NCBI GenBank assembly: GCA_026874595.1
Contig: CM049317.1
Span: 12,034,382-12,098,381, forward strand
Direction of reading: 5' to 3'
Length of the DNA stretch: 64,000 nucleotides
DNA from: Sipunculus nudus
Taxonomy: Eukaryota; Annelida; Sipuncula; Golfingiida; Sipunculidae
Under the pieces are notes generated by a model. The model ran no database searches and had not been told where the DNA came from. It saw only the letters and a list, made by a program, of their open reading frames with translations. Both the position numbers and the translations under genes were made by a program. Below, in pieces: positions 49,344 through 59,965 of the stretch. Position 1 is the first letter of the stretch. Each line of letters opens with the position of its first letter.

Positions 49344-52300
49344 ACTGGGATTCATCCCTCCACAATTCATAATTGCGACGCATTTTAATGTCTTGCCTGC
49401 TGAAGCATTTCATTCACAACCGACGTCACATCAGGCCCCCGTATCCATCAGATCTCTCACATCACTCTCATAGCCGACTGGACATCTTGTCCAAGATTTG
49501 ATCTGACATAATTAAACGGCTCTAGACCTTGTCCTTACAACATAGCAAAGACTAACAATCGATATTGTAACGTCGTTGTCTGTCTGAATCACGCCCTTTG
49601 CACATACATACGCTGTTATATCCGAAACACTATCTTTAATACGTTCCCCTTCTCTAATACAAACAAATGCCCTGCTCAAAACTCGCGAGTAAGAAACGAT
49701 AGCTTGTGCGTCTACGCGATCAGCTGCACTTTTGTATAAAAGAGAGAGAGAGAGAGATTAGTCGTAAATAGTGTTGTACAGCTTGTTTGATTTCGTATCC
49801 ATATATTAACAGCAGTTATTATTTTCAGACGAAATAACAAAGTGTGAGTTAAACTGATACAGGATGCTTTACAAGCTTGCACGCATGTGTATGTCATTAA
49901 AACAATAAAAATTTCTCAGCAGTAAATACTTAAATAAATAATTGAATTTTGTACATTGAATACTCTTAGTGTAATACTATAAAACTATACTTGCATGCTC
50001 GAAATTTTTTTACAGCCATTGTATCATTATCAATTTTTCGACGTAACTAAATATTACTCAGAAAGGGAAAGGCAGAGACAAAAGGTAGATAGACTTATAA
50101 TATTTGATTCAGAAATTGAGATATATAGTTTGAACATCAAACAAAAAGTATGCCTAATCGATCTGAATAAAGCTTAAAATAAACTTTCCATGGTGAAAGC
50201 TCAATAATACACATGACGCCATATTATAGTTTTTTTCTTTGATTTATTTCAAGAGGACATATCAATATGGCGCAGAATTCCTAAAAGATCGACCAATGAA
50301 TACACCAACTTCGGTATGTATAAAACTTTACCGTCAGCAAAACCATGTTAACATAATGCTATATTTTTCATGTTATATAAGCCCATTTTACCATTTTGCC
50401 TAGTTGGACAGTATTGACGAAGACAGGTTTTTGGATTTTACATGTTGAGCGATATTGCTCCTTTGCATAACCACATTAATAAACCCTGTTTATACGATGT
50501 TGACTGCATTAAAATTCTCTACATGACATACGGCCCGGGGAACGGGCGGTGTGTCACAATATCCATATGGAATGTGTAGTAGACTGCTTATGAAATGAAT
50601 CATTGATATTTAAATTATTCAAATTATTTATTAAATTATCAGTTAAATAAGTACAGTGGAACCTGTGTGAAATCCCTTCTGTCTAATAAGACAACCTGTC
50701 TATAAATACCAGCTTTTGGTGAACTGAAAACACTCGCAATGGTTAAAAATATCTTGTTTGATTTAACTACCTGTACATTCAGACCATGTTTGGATTTCTT
50801 ATTACACAAGTTTCACTGTTTTATCATAGTAACTACCTCAAGTGTAAGTAATTGTCAAATGCTCTTTATATTTCCAGCAAACGGCTCGGTATCCACCATT
50901 TTACGTATTGAAGTATTATGAAATAAGGAGAAGACAAACAAGAGATGTAGGTTATTGATTATATTATAAATATTCTTTCAGAGGGCCTTATATTCAAAAC
51001 CGACCTACATACAAAAGTTTCGTTTGAGAAAGTTAAATTATATACATTATAGAATGCTACCATTTTTTTTCTTTATATTATTTCCAGAGGACCTATCGAT
51101 ATGGAAAAGAGTTACTAAGAGATCAAAACTTAACCTCACCAACCTCGGTATTATTCAGCATTTCCTTCATTATGAAGACTCTGTTAGGAGAAAACCATTT
51201 AACAATTCTCATTATTTGGAGAAACATCCTAAAAGCATTACATTTTCATCTTTCAGCGACTTTGGTATCATAAATAATTTTTCTTTGATGTGAACTTTCC
51301 GTAGTCAAAATTAAAATCACCATAACTATACAATACAAACTATCTAAGGCTTTATTTTTCATTTGACTGTATTACAATTGAAGTTCAAAGATCTTAGGCA
51401 GTCAACTAGTCAAGATTCAAGAAATGGCAGAAGCAATGCTGAAGTTTATGTTGCAAGAGACGTAAGTCGCTCTCATTTTCTATCATATATTACAAGAATG
51501 AAATATATTCATGCTTTGTTAAATCCTATATTTATATGCTAATGAATTACCTGTATGCGTTTTACAACTGCGGATATTTGTTTAGATTTCTTTACAAGAA
51601 GAGATGACAAATATACTGGGAAATGTACATTCAACTAAAGCTAAAGAAGGAGGTGAATCTGAACAGGTGTGTTTCAAGGCGCAGTATTCCAAAGTAATCC
51701 GTCTAGCAGAATTATGCCCTTTTTCATTTACTCATTTGGTAGCTCATTTAATACGATGCTTCTGTTTTTTATGTTTTATTTTAATATCTAAAGAATAAAG
51801 TAAGCTTCATTGTAAGGAGGTGACACTCATTCAATCTTCAGGAATGATATGTTCCAAATATGTAGGATTTCTAGCAAGGGATCAGTGTTCTCCCCTGAAC
51901 GACTTTAGGTACCATTTGTTTCACAGGACTGTGAGTGAAACCTAATTTTCGGCATAGGCATCTATCAGTCAAGCGGAAATCTGGTCAAGTAGACGGATTT
52001 TCCATTGTTGTTATTCTTACTTTTACTTTTATTACATATGATCATTACCGAGAAAGAAAATAATCAAAGCAATATATAAACATTCCATAAACTTAGGTGA
52101 TATTTTCCCTGAACAGTACTGGAGGATAGTAAAACGCAATTGGAATTATTAAAATATTTATATCTAAAGACGTTATTCCTTTATAATGATTAGGTGATTT
52201 CATATAGGTTCCTACAACTAAAAGACTTGTTTCTGTACGTGAATTTCCCCGTTCAGTTATATCGACGTTTTCGAGTAGTTTTCAGTTAATTTGTCCTTAT

Positions 52301-53851
52301 GTTTCGGGGCATAACTCACTTTCTAAGACTGGTTAAAGGCTCTGGTCAATAGTGGCAGTGCTGTTGAAACTTCGCTTATTCAAGATACTATAGGGAAACT
52401 TTTCTAAATAAAAATAATCACGTCTTACCCAGGATGATTCCTGTTTCTGATCCTTGAATTCAATACTGATAGAGAACAGAATCCCTATATATTTGCGTTT
52501 GTTAAATTTAAACATGTTCTGTTATGTTTTTTTTTAATTTTCTATAATTCATGCAATAGCCAGATATCTTTTTTCCAAGAAATTTATCTGTTATTTTAAA
52601 GATATCTTAATAAATGATTAAATAAAATAATATTAATCTTAACTTATTTCAAAGGTCACAGAAGAAAGCGAATCAACTGGATATAATTCTGAAAGCATCG
52701 AAAGCAATGCGACTCTTCCAAACGTAGGTGATTTGAAAATGTGTACTTAGCTTTAAGCTGAAAGTATTATGTAAATCTTTTAATGTGCTTGTAATGCTCT
52801 CTTTTTTATTATTAGTCCATTTTATTATCCTGTTATCTAATCTGTATAATCTTGGTGTACATTTACATTTCTTAACATTGAAACCACCTAAGCATGTGGC
52901 CTGCTCATTCGCCCTGGAATATTCTGTCTTAAAATAAAATATTGTTTTATCTAGTAAAATAATTTGAGGAATATCCGAGTGTTTTTAAAAATTACCCGTA
53001 GTAAATTACAAAAAGTCCGGAGGTGTAGGAATCTCAATTTAATATTTTACTTTCCTTTGAAAACTGATGGAACGCTATTACAAAATTTTGTTTACTTATT
53101 GTCAGGTATAATAGCTTCATGAAACGACTGAATACCATTCTTAAAGCAATGCAAGATATACCAATGGAAGATATTATGATATAACAGACATTAGAGGGTA
53201 GCACGAGTTAAATATTCTTAAATGATTTTTAAATATGAGTTAGAGATGATTCTGGTTGTTACAAGGGTAGGTTCGATTAGAGATATATTTTCCTTAACAA
53301 AGGTAACCCTACAATTATGGTATTTATATTCTCCATTATGACCCATGGGCTATGAGGCTGGACCGGTTTAACATGGAATTAAAGACTGACCGAGAGATAT
53401 TCGCGAATGGAAGGATAATCACATATAAATATTATGAATGCTATGAACAATTTTTTTTTTCTACAGGATTCTCAGATTTATAGCAGCAGTGTCCAGTCTG
53501 TCAAATGGACGACTTCAAGGTTGTTTCCGCGCATTTTCAGTTAACACGGACTTGGTTTTCCTTAGAATGATCGCAAAGTAATACGATGATATTTTGAAAT
53601 ATACATTTTATATTTATGGTTTTACTCTTTAAAGGCTTTGTTTGATTTTAAAGATAGTATATCCCATAAATAGAGTAGGTGCAGATTCAAACAACGCTGG
53701 AACCTCAACAAGAGCAGGAATGGAAGCAGATGCAATAAAGCCTATACAAGGAGCACAACAAAATATTCGAGAAAACAAACAGACAGACAGAACAAACCCT
53801 CAGAGGTACCCAGCTTATCATCAATGTAAAAAGGTCTTCTGCGACATGTGA
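21902..53851 (+). CDS. Exon-array gene of unknown function (about 46 small phase-0 exons)
   Basis: Across 32 kb I can trace about 46 short exons on one strand. Each is a multiple of three (57-117 nt; terminal 198), is flanked by AG and GT, and starts and ends in phase 0, so any subset can be joined in frame. They fall into R exons (21902-39502), A, C and B exons (41275-48558) and 3' exons (49072-53851). If all open exons were used, the protein would be about 1450 residues of hydrophilic, charged repeats with no visible signal peptide or TM segment. The 5' exon with the start codon was not found and the model is incomplete. The R and A-C-B parts could be two genes. No known family is recognised. 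LINE and gypsy insertions sit in its introns. Confidence 0.55.
22826..23055 (-). repeat. Left LTR of the second gypsy-like element
   Basis: Partner of 25290-25615. It retains two copies of the 'actggcggcact' minisatellite unit near 23009-23040. Confidence 0.55.
23090..23660 (-). pseudogene. Integrase remnant of the second gypsy-like element
   Basis: The zinc-module start and the catalytic-core C-terminal half (ALADLYTRESIPADIL, LFTSGHMLEVSRLL and then a frameshifted YHP..NG..ERFNGTLK-like end) are legible. Many stops. Confidence 0.5.
24116..24666 (-). pseudogene. Gag remnant of the second gypsy-like element
   Basis: Two open stretches (24666-24472 and 24394-24116) read IDSLAFQPDICSYLSAADTS and SAAKVYQISVQKRDKSQGPR, typical of gypsy gag. 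No complete CCHC knuckle is seen. Confidence 0.5.
25290..25615 (-). repeat. Right LTR of the second gypsy-like element, with minisatellite
   Basis: Contains a ~20-base tandem minisatellite (about 25490-25615) of 'ccgaactggcgggactgga'-like units, six to seven imperfect copies. 25616-25840 is leftover flank with no recognised content. Confidence 0.6.
25841..28330 (+). repeat. R units 4-9, mixed open and dead
   Basis: 25841-25939 keeps 33 codons but has TGA in place of the conserved Trp codon. 26374-26472 (TESKRLPRDHPPVRPEHRK), 26937-27035 (AESNRSPRDPSPVKPEQRK) and 27065-27157 (PQRSNRDPSPVNLEQSQW) are open. 27873-27935 is truncated. 28237-28329 is open but its donor GT is lost. The 26937 and 27065 exons are separated by only 29 bases, too short for normal splicing. 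Confidence 0.65.
28590..30056 (+). repeat. R units 10-14
   Basis: 28590-28688 and 29006-29104 encode identical or nearly identical modules (VDSNRSTREPPPVRPEQRKW) in a 416-base duplicate including flanks. 29268-29325 is a half exon lacking its 5' part and out of frame. 29591-29689 and 29958-30056 form a distinct subfamily (AESNRWPRD, with SLKKKVF near the end). Confidence 0.7.
30302..33400 (+). repeat. R units 15-23: homogenised higher-order repeat
   Basis: Nine open exons at 366-367-base spacing. Units recur every three (1099-base offset): 30687-30785 pairs with 31786-31884, 31053-31151 with 32152-32250, and 30321, 31420 and 32519 form the third class. Introns are as similar as exons. Subtypes differ at a few residues (RSTRD or RSPRD, WPSTG or WPLSG, LDKQ or LNKH). 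Acceptors alternate between GAACAG and GAATAG. Confidence 0.8.
33750..34230 (+). pseudogene. Two decayed R units
   Basis: 33750-33837 lost the PEQR-coding segment and the frame. 34132-34230 keeps SPVRSEQSERPSTDALDKQ and a donor but has no good acceptor and an indel upstream. Confidence 0.55.
34345..37080 (+). mobile_element. CR1/L2-like LINE, degenerate
   Basis: The endonuclease start is near 34365 (ICCLNVCSLNARS, then DKQYDIVGITET, SGGFAVIYKS and GDFNFHLDD). The RT region (35690-36440) shows ALITPLLKKPTLD, NNRPIPNFAFLAKVFEKVV, LDLSAAFNTIDHQVLLRRL and a changed catalytic box FYTDSLQFY. The C-terminal part (36540-37015) has LDYANSLLYGLPNHAIGRLQ and ASAHEWNSLPDAIRK, typical of the CR1/L2 group. 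Stops and shifts are common. It inserted inside the R-exon array on the same strand. Confidence 0.8.
37287..37330. repeat. (TAA)n microsatellite, 3' of the LINE
   Basis: A trinucleotide run about 200 bases after the LINE coding end. CR1/L2-type LINEs often end in short tandem repeats, so this may mark the element's 3' end. Confidence 0.8.
37791..39502 (+). repeat. Diverged right-edge R-like exons
   Basis: 37791-37877 (29 codons, ADSEEPSRQVCLVTTETAKL) and 38062-38160 (33 codons, TESKGKCGYPCPVKVVPTTW) have good acceptors and donors in phase 0 and, unlike other R copies, contain cysteines. 39386-39502 (39 codons, ending QPEKRKRPSGSNLDKE) needs an unusual acceptor (ATAAG). A tiny candidate exon, 38622-38678 (NDQTKLMSPGIAAETISDT), is also phase 0. 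Confidence 0.5.
39930..40270 (+). repeat. Degenerate LTR-like fragment
   Basis: A GC-richer island that shares short blocks with the gypsy LTRs at 13181 and 19283 ('agcgccatctctcg' against 'agcgccctctctcg', 'ctcaaccc'). No internal domains adjoin it, so it may be a solo LTR relative. Confidence 0.35.
40281..41274. other. Intron-like spacer, no feature seen
   Basis: No open exon with splice context, repeat or element was recognised. It separates the R-like exons from the first A exon. Confidence 0.5.
42051..42126. repeat. (AT)n microsatellite
   Basis: AT run with a short GT and AA interruption, in an intron after the first B exon. Confidence 0.9.
42687..43325 (+). pseudogene. Dead C and B exons in the triplet array
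   Basis: 42687-42770 is a C exon with a lost acceptor AG and an early TAG. 43220-43325 is a B exon one base too long in a poly-A run, which shifts the frame into TGA. A further scrap of C (about 43666-43680) sits just before the open C exon at 43718, and the A exon expected between is missing. Confidence 0.65.
44325..44360. repeat. (AT)n microsatellite, copy 1 of duplicate
   Basis: AT run in the first copy of the 1.76-kb duplication. Shorter than its partner. Confidence 0.9.
45959..46014 (+). pseudogene. C exon truncated at duplication junction
   Basis: Begins normally after TTTTCAG and reads MSQVLVQPHSKVNFVTGP, then is interrupted by the duplicated segment. No donor is available in frame, so it should be skipped or dead. 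Confidence 0.8.
46079..46130. repeat. (AT)n microsatellite, copy 2 of duplicate
   Basis: Partner of 44325-44360, expanded by about 16 bases. Confidence 0.9.
49072..52723 (+). CDS. 3' phase-0 exons of the exon-array gene
   Basis: Exons with good splice sites, all phase 0: 49072-49161 (ARENERIIVLSGVNQAEI), 50016-50084 (PLYHYQFFDVTKYYSERER), 50254-50313 (RTYQYGAEFLKDRPMNTPTS), 50878-50946 (QTARYPPFYVLKYYEIRRR), 51088-51147 (RTYRYGKELLRDQNLTSPTS), 51384-51461 (ending AEVYVARD), 51586-51666 (ISLQEEMTNILGN start) and 52655-52723 (VTEESESTGYNSESIE). They are charged, tyrosine-rich and of no recognised family. The second and third resemble the fourth and fifth. A dead A-type exon lies near 48719. 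I infer that they continue the A-C-B gene from strand, phase and spacing. Confidence 0.6.
49275..49341. repeat. (AT)n microsatellite
   Basis: AT run in the intron after the 49072 exon. Confidence 0.9.
49390..49735. repeat. Possible LTR fragment
   Basis: GC-richer than the flanks and shares blocks with 12800-13180. No coding domain. A short (GA)n run follows at 49741-49757. Confidence 0.3.
53467..53519 (+). CDS. Candidate alternative 3' exon (shifts frame)
   Basis: After CTACAG the frame reads DSQIYSSSVQSVKWTTS. The donor AAG|gttgtt leaves phase 2, unlike all other exons. Joining it to the terminal exon at 53654 gives an immediate TAG, so inclusion would end the protein there with a different C-terminus. 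Confidence 0.35.
53654..53851 (+). CDS. Terminal coding exon of the exon-array gene
   Basis: Phase-0 acceptor TTTTAAAG, then 65 codons (IVYPINRVGADSNNAGTS start, KKVFCDM end) and TGA. It is polar, with Q/N/T-rich middle and no domain. Followed about 140 bases on by AATAAA. Confidence 0.55.
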   Translation: MVYPINRVGADSNNAGTSTRAGMEADAIKPIQGAQQNIRENKQTDRTNPQRYPAYHQCKKVFCDM

Positions 53852-53991
53852 AATGTGGATTGACAATATCTGCAATTGGAAAAAAATATCAAATTCAATA
53901 TCGTAAAGATGGACTGTACGGAAGCAGGAGGGAGTAAAAGAATTAAAACACACAGCAAGAGGACCTCTACCATTTAAATATTTTAAAAGGA

Positions 53992-53997
53992 AATAAA
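53992..53997 (+). terminator. Poly(A) signal AATAAA
   Basis: Canonical hexamer 141 bases after the TGA of the terminal exon, in a suitable position for the exon-array transcript's end. Confidence 0.5.
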
Positions 53998-54009
53998 ATA
54001 ATGTCTTTG

Positions 54010-56929
54010 TCTCAGATAACCTGTTCAGTGCACTTATTAAACAGAAGTTCGCTGTAATCCGGATATGATTATACCTTGGCTGCAGTCGTCATGGCACTTT
54101 TGGAATACTTTAAAGGCTTTAGTACTTAATAAAATTTTCTTATTTTTTTAAATATGATTAACCTATGCAGTATTTTTGTAAAGAAAAAAGGCAAACGTCT
54201 TGATAAGTTTGATGCATAACGTATATTTACCATTTAGCGAAAGAGGAAAACTGTTTCAAGTAATTTGATGTTGTAACAGAAGCAACAGAGTTACAAGTAA
54301 CCTGAATGCAACAAATGTCTTAAACAATTTACAATCTTTAGGGATCTAAATTATCTGAAAACGGTAGAATACCCTTAATATAATGATTTTATTATTTACA
54401 AATGTTTTGCATTACTTTCTTAGATAGATTTCACTGCACAAATTAAATTCAGGGATAAAATAAAACGTTCTCAATCTTTTATGTCGCGAGCCTTGATGTG
54501 AGTATCGTAATTCGACAAAAATTAAATAAATAAATAAATAAAGACGTATACCGTGTGATTTATCATGCAAAGAATAGAAGATATTTACATGGACGTATTG
54601 GAGAGTAGTGTTGCCTCATACAAAACCGATGCAGGGCTGAGGTTCAGAGGACTCCCAAATTCCGTCCCTGGACAAACACCGGTTCTGCCTGAATGGATTC
54701 CCGTGGACCGGGCTGGCTAGTATTCAGAGGTGCTCTGGGAGGTTCCAACCAAACCGCATATCCCAAATGGGAAATAAAGATCTTCTAAAATAAACTGGAT
54801 ATCTAAGAAAGCTGTGGCCAGGAATGTAATTGTTTGGGAGAAGTATTACCTAAATATTACTTATGATCAATATACCATGAGATATATATTGTTTCACCTC
54901 TAGTTCAGTTATGCTAGTAAGTGCAGTGATGGGTACGATTAGCATGAAAGATTGGTAAAGACCATGATGGGTACGATTAAGCATGAAAGAAATAAAAATA
55001 TAACCTTTAAAACTTTCATGAATAATATCCAATCCATGCTTGTAACAGAAATATGCAAATAGAATATACAATAAATGTCAATGTAGTTTTTTAATTTACC
55101 ACGTATGTTTAGCATTCTAGTGAAATATTTCTATGTACGTTAACAACTAAAAAAGACTATTCACTCAAATCTGGTTTTCTTTTTATTGTCTACCTTCATG
55201 TTGTCTGCATTCTAAGATATTGAAAAGCATCATATCGTTACATCCTGGGCTTTTCGTGTTGATATTCTAACAGGGAAAACATAATGCTATGTTGTGTATA
55301 ATATCATATTTATTCTAGTAGAGATACTTATATTTCTGATTAATTATCAAAGCCGTATACATTCAGACTTTGTCAGAAAAAAATGTTAAACCGTACAGTG
55401 TAACATTGTGAAACAGAAGAAAAGTATAAAGCGTATAGAGTAGCGCACGTACTCCGTTCTGGTATGTTGCTTAAAGAAGTAGCTTTTTTCAATAGCACAT
55501 ATCAATTAAATGAATCCATTTCGTTTTTTAGAGGCCGTCGCACTCGCAACTCGCAACTCAATCTAACAGAAATTGAAAAAACATAAATTATGATTCAGGA
55601 AGACTCGTCTTCAATGTTTATTGAAGAAACATACGTGTCCGGCAAGCAACCATCCCAACCAAAAGGATTTAGGTGCGGCTCGAGGCTAGGAGAGAAACTG
55701 ATTGAGTCCCTTTGCAGTACTTCAATAAATTTATTATATCGGTCCCACGGTCACTCAATATAACAATGTGTCTTCCATGGAATAGTAATACGAACACGGA
55801 AAATTTAGGAGTTGTCATTTTTTCAACTATTTCTCCTCTAACATATTTTCCAATGTTACATGTCCATTCACCATGTTTTTTTAATTCTTTGCTTTATTTT
55901 ATTTTTCTCTACGGTGTCATTATCTGTCTAGCCAATACCAGCCAATAATATAGATGATTATGCTTATACAACAATAAAGTCCATCATTTCTAATGCGACG
56001 ACCCTTGGGACTAGACTTAGCGGTCGTAATAGACAGGTGGTCTTATAAGACAGCTTCTTAAAATTTAGGAATTGCTCAAACCTAGATGACACAGGCCTTT
56101 GTTTGACGGAAGTATACATGCAAGACAACCTTCATGACCACCTTCAACTAGATACATATTTGGTTAAAGTTCAAGACCTTCGTGTTAAATGTGTTTTGTA
56201 ATTATGTACCTCTATGTGTAATTTTATGTGTTGATATATGAATGAAATTAATTTTTATACAGTTGATTAAACTGTCATTTCAAGCTAGAGCGGACTCTTT
56301 TACTCTCAACCGACTGATTGAAATTATGCTTTCTTATCCACGTCGAGTCAGGTGCGCTCGCATGGCTTTTCGAGACATTACCAATACCAACTGTCCGACT
56401 GCAACATACGGTAATTCAGTAAATTTTACAAAATACGAATGGAATATAATAGAGGGTTTATGTAAATATGGCTATGCTAAACGCATTCTAATCAGGTACA
56501 ATTTGAACTCATATGGACGGAGGTTCTTCTGACACGACGAATGCGCTCATGTGAACGACTCAAAATTGTTTGATTTTCAACTGATTACCAATATCAGTTA
56601 TTGATAACTAAGAATTAAGACTCTAAAAGGAAAGGAATATGCATAAAAGGACAATTAATGTAAGAGAAGAGTTATACAATGTAAGAGAACAATGGTAGAT
56701 CAAATGGCAACAGCGGCGAAAAAAGCAGCAGATAAAAAAAATTAAAACCCTTATAAAATCGCTTATCAACTTTGTAACAGTAAAGGTAAGGCAGACAATT
56801 ACTCCAGGAATTAACACGGAAAGCTGTTAGCAGATGGCCCATGTATTCAGAAAAGATGGAATAAACATTTGAAGGAAGTATTATACAGATAATATTAATC
56901 AGATCAATAAACAAAAGACATGGACAATA
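54010..56929. other. Intergenic region, no gene supported
   Basis: AT-rich. Contains a ~36-base direct duplication ('gatgggtacgattagcatga', near 54928 and 54967), a GC-richer repeat-like patch (54620-54760) and a degenerate 'ggtcttataagacag' patch near 56000-56070 resembling Tigger-type ends. An open stretch at 56242-56532 follows an ACAG acceptor-like site but has no donor, start context or recognised domain, so it is left unassigned. Confidence 0.5.
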
Positions 56930-58430
56930 TAAGGAACGATAATAATTGGAGAAATTGATTCACAAGAAAGGGAATTCAAGAAACAATCAATAATATTAAG
57001 ACAGCTAAAGCAGCCGGAGAAGCTAGAATAAGTGCAGAGGAATTAAAAACAAGTGATGATATAGCGACTAATGAAATATACACCTTTTATGAGAAAATAT
57101 GGTGTACAGGTGATGTACCAATGAATGGAAGAAAGATATTTTGCCAAATTTCCCTTAGAAAGGAGTATTAACTAGGGGGAAAGGAATATCATTACTACAA
57201 ATACCGGATTAATACTTAGGAAGAATAATAATATACCATATCAAATCAGGAATAGATAATCATCTGCAAATTTAGCAATCAGGATCCAGAGAAAGTAGAG
57301 GAATCAGTGAGCAGATTTTTATTTTGAGAAACATAATTCAACAAAGTGTAGAATTCAATTCTTTACATTAATGTTGTAGACTATGAAAAATTGTTCGATA
57401 GCCTAAACCGCAACTAGCTTTGGACAATAACTGATAGTTATGGGATACCAAGGAAGTTAATAAATTTGAACAAGATATTTACAAAGACTGTACTTGAAGT
57501 GTCATTAATGATGGCAAAATGTCAGAATGGTTTCAGATAAGAACAGGAGTACGGCAAGGATGCGTGAAATGTCTGGTTTTCTATTTGTAGGAGTAATAGA
57601 TTGGGTAATGAGAAGTGCTTTAAAAGACAAACAAAGAGGAATTAGACATTTACATCAATACTGGTGGGTTCAGACTATTCACGTGTTATTACATTAATAT
57701 CCAGCAAACACAGTGACATGCAAGAGAAAACCCACAAAGGTAAAAGGAACTTCAAAGCTAATTGGACTGAACGTTAAAGCAAAGTAAGTCAAAATCATAC
57801 AAAAATAGTAAGATAAATACAGTTAAAATAATTCAACAGGAGTTAGGAGAAATAGACAGATTAATATACTTTGGTGCTGATGTTAATAAAACTGGAGGTC
57901 CGGAAGAGGAAATACAAAAAAGATTATCTTTAGTTAATTTCAAAATCTTAAGACATAATGGAAATCATCAATATAAACAAAAATAAGAATCTTTAACAGT
58001 GATGTAATGGCCATTAGCTTTAGGGATCAGATACGTGGGAAACGAATGAATCAGCTGTAAAAAAATTAACACATTTCAGAGAGTATGTCTCAGAAAAAAA
58101 ATTATGAAAATTCTTTGGCCAATGAAAGTAACCAACATAGAATTATACCCGAAAGTAGTGAAAATAGATGCAAGTGACATAATAAAGCAAATAAGGTGGT
58201 GATGAACAGGACACGTATTAAGTAGAGAAAATGATACACATACAAGAATCGCATTAATCTTGAAACTAGAAGGGAAAAGGAAAAGAGGGAGACCAAAGAC
58301 AACATTAAGCCGCACAGTAGAAGCAGAAAGGAGTGACAGGGGTTGGAACAACTGGAAGCAGGCAGATTGAGTAGCAAGTGACTGGGATGAGCGGGGTATT
58401 TGTTCACCAAAGGCGTGAAGAGGATAACCA
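56930..58430 (+). mobile_element. RTE-like LINE reverse transcriptase fossil
   Basis: Fragmented frames read AAGEARISAEELK, FYEKIWCTGDVP, INVVDYEKLFDSLNR, DSYGIPRKLI and, at the C-terminus, ILWPMKVTNIELYPKVV, TGHVLSREN and KRKRGRPKTTLSRTVEAE. The order fits the RT and post-RT part of an RTE/craniate-type non-LTR element. The endonuclease half is missing and stops are many. The longest minus-strand open frame here (58609-58076) is an antisense shadow. Confidence 0.7.
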
Positions 58431-58439
58431 ATTAGTGAT

Positions 58440-59054
58440 ATTGTGAAAGAAAATATAAAATGCAGATAGACTACGTGTTGACTAAGCTGTAACGCTAAAC
58501 TCCTGCACAAATACATCGGGTTAGAAAATAATACAGCATATGGGTTGCGTAACAATTTTCTGTGTCGGCCTGTTGAGGAAATATTAGCACCAAACAGACA
58601 GTCTAACATTTAACTAGCAATTGTGGCCCAGTGAGAAAAAAAAAACGCAATAGGCTACAATGCAGTTTATCGACTTATGTATCAATAAACGCTATACAAT
58701 ATCTCCGATCGGACAGGCTGTATCTTTCTTCATTGTCCATAAACTGTGGAGGCGATCATGAAATCTGGTCTATAAAACATGAGATCTCTAACAGGTCATG
58801 TACTTCTACGATTCGTGTATTGTATTTTATTGCCAAAAAGCATCAAGACACGTGTCCTTTTGGAGGATAATATATTGCTAATGCCAAAATGATAACATCT
58901 GTCATCTGACAAACACTACAGTATATTTATATAATTTTATTCTAGTTTTATGTGTTTGCTATGCGGGAAATAGAGTGCCAGTGGTTATATCAGAGTCCAT
59001 GTATACAGCTGAATAGGTAATAACCAGTTGAAATAGGACAGTCGATATTCACGA
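58440..59054. other. 5' flank of the second CTLD receptor gene
   Basis: No gene seen. Presumed promoter-proximal region of the plus-strand receptor starting at 59121. Confidence 0.4.
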
Positions 59055-59061
59055 TATAAAA
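59055..59061 (+). promoter_or_regulatory. TATA box (TATAAAA)
   Basis: TATAAAA 60 bases upstream of the receptor's ATG, leaving room for a short 5' UTR. Position fits a core promoter, but no transcript evidence is available. Confidence 0.45.
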
Positions 59062-59120
59062 ACATTTCCTGGTTGTTTCATTGTCAACATCTGTTCAGCT
59101 TGCGCTCGGTCTACCAAAAC

Positions 59121-59915
59121 ATGGAGAAAATAGTGTTGACATATTTGGTCTACCTTTCCTCTGCAGAATTGAAAACGATCATAATATCTGATTACGAAAT
59201 TTATTACGGTAAGGAAAATGACTGTGTTAAAGCTCTTTTACTCAGATTTAACTGTATAATAATGTACCCATGGTGAGATTTACTTCCCTTATCCTAAAAT
59301 TGGACAATTACAGACACGGGAGTGGTCAACAAGGATCAGGCGGAATCCATATGTTCACGAAAAGGGTACGCTTTACCAAACACCATCGGGCTGGAGGAGA
59401 AAAAAACTGTTGAGAAATTAATGCTATCATGGAATATTGATAAACTGTGGTTAGGAATATCTTACTCACATGACGAGGAATGGAGATGGTCTGGCAGCTT
59501 TCATAGTCAGTGAACAAATATGGTATTTTGGCTTGACACCATAGTTTCTTAACCTTTTGCCTTTGATATATACTATTTTCAAGTCATCATTAATCGTAAC
59601 TTATATAACGCATTTGCATAATTAGAACTTGAAGATGTGATTGTTATATTTATTGCTGATTTAAAGTAAAAGGATCAAACCTTACTGTTAATATTAATAT
59701 AAATATATTTCAGAAAAAAAAACAAGAAAGGATATCTTACGAACGTTACCTGGATTGGATTGTGTAGTCGTCCGACACCTCGAATATTTTGCCAAGAATT
59801 GTTTTTCAATCGCTGACGGCTATCTCTGTGAACGCAAAGGTGTGTCGGTATAAACATTTCACTTTTATGTTTTCACGTTTAATCTTATCTTTTGTATTTA
59901 ATAAAAGAATTATAT

Positions 59916-59965
<50 letters not shown>

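Noticed and set aside
49173..49388. Frames made of Tyr-Ile repeats
   Set aside because: Translations of (AT)n microsatellites; the same applies at 782-1079, 10209-10535, 11179-11457 and 61073-61291.
56242..56532. 96-codon frame as an extra exon
   Set aside because: No donor, no recognised domain, no neighbour in phase.
58076..58609. Minus-strand open frame of 177 codons
   Set aside because: Antisense to the RTE-like RT C-terminal region, which has the recognisable motifs on the plus strand.
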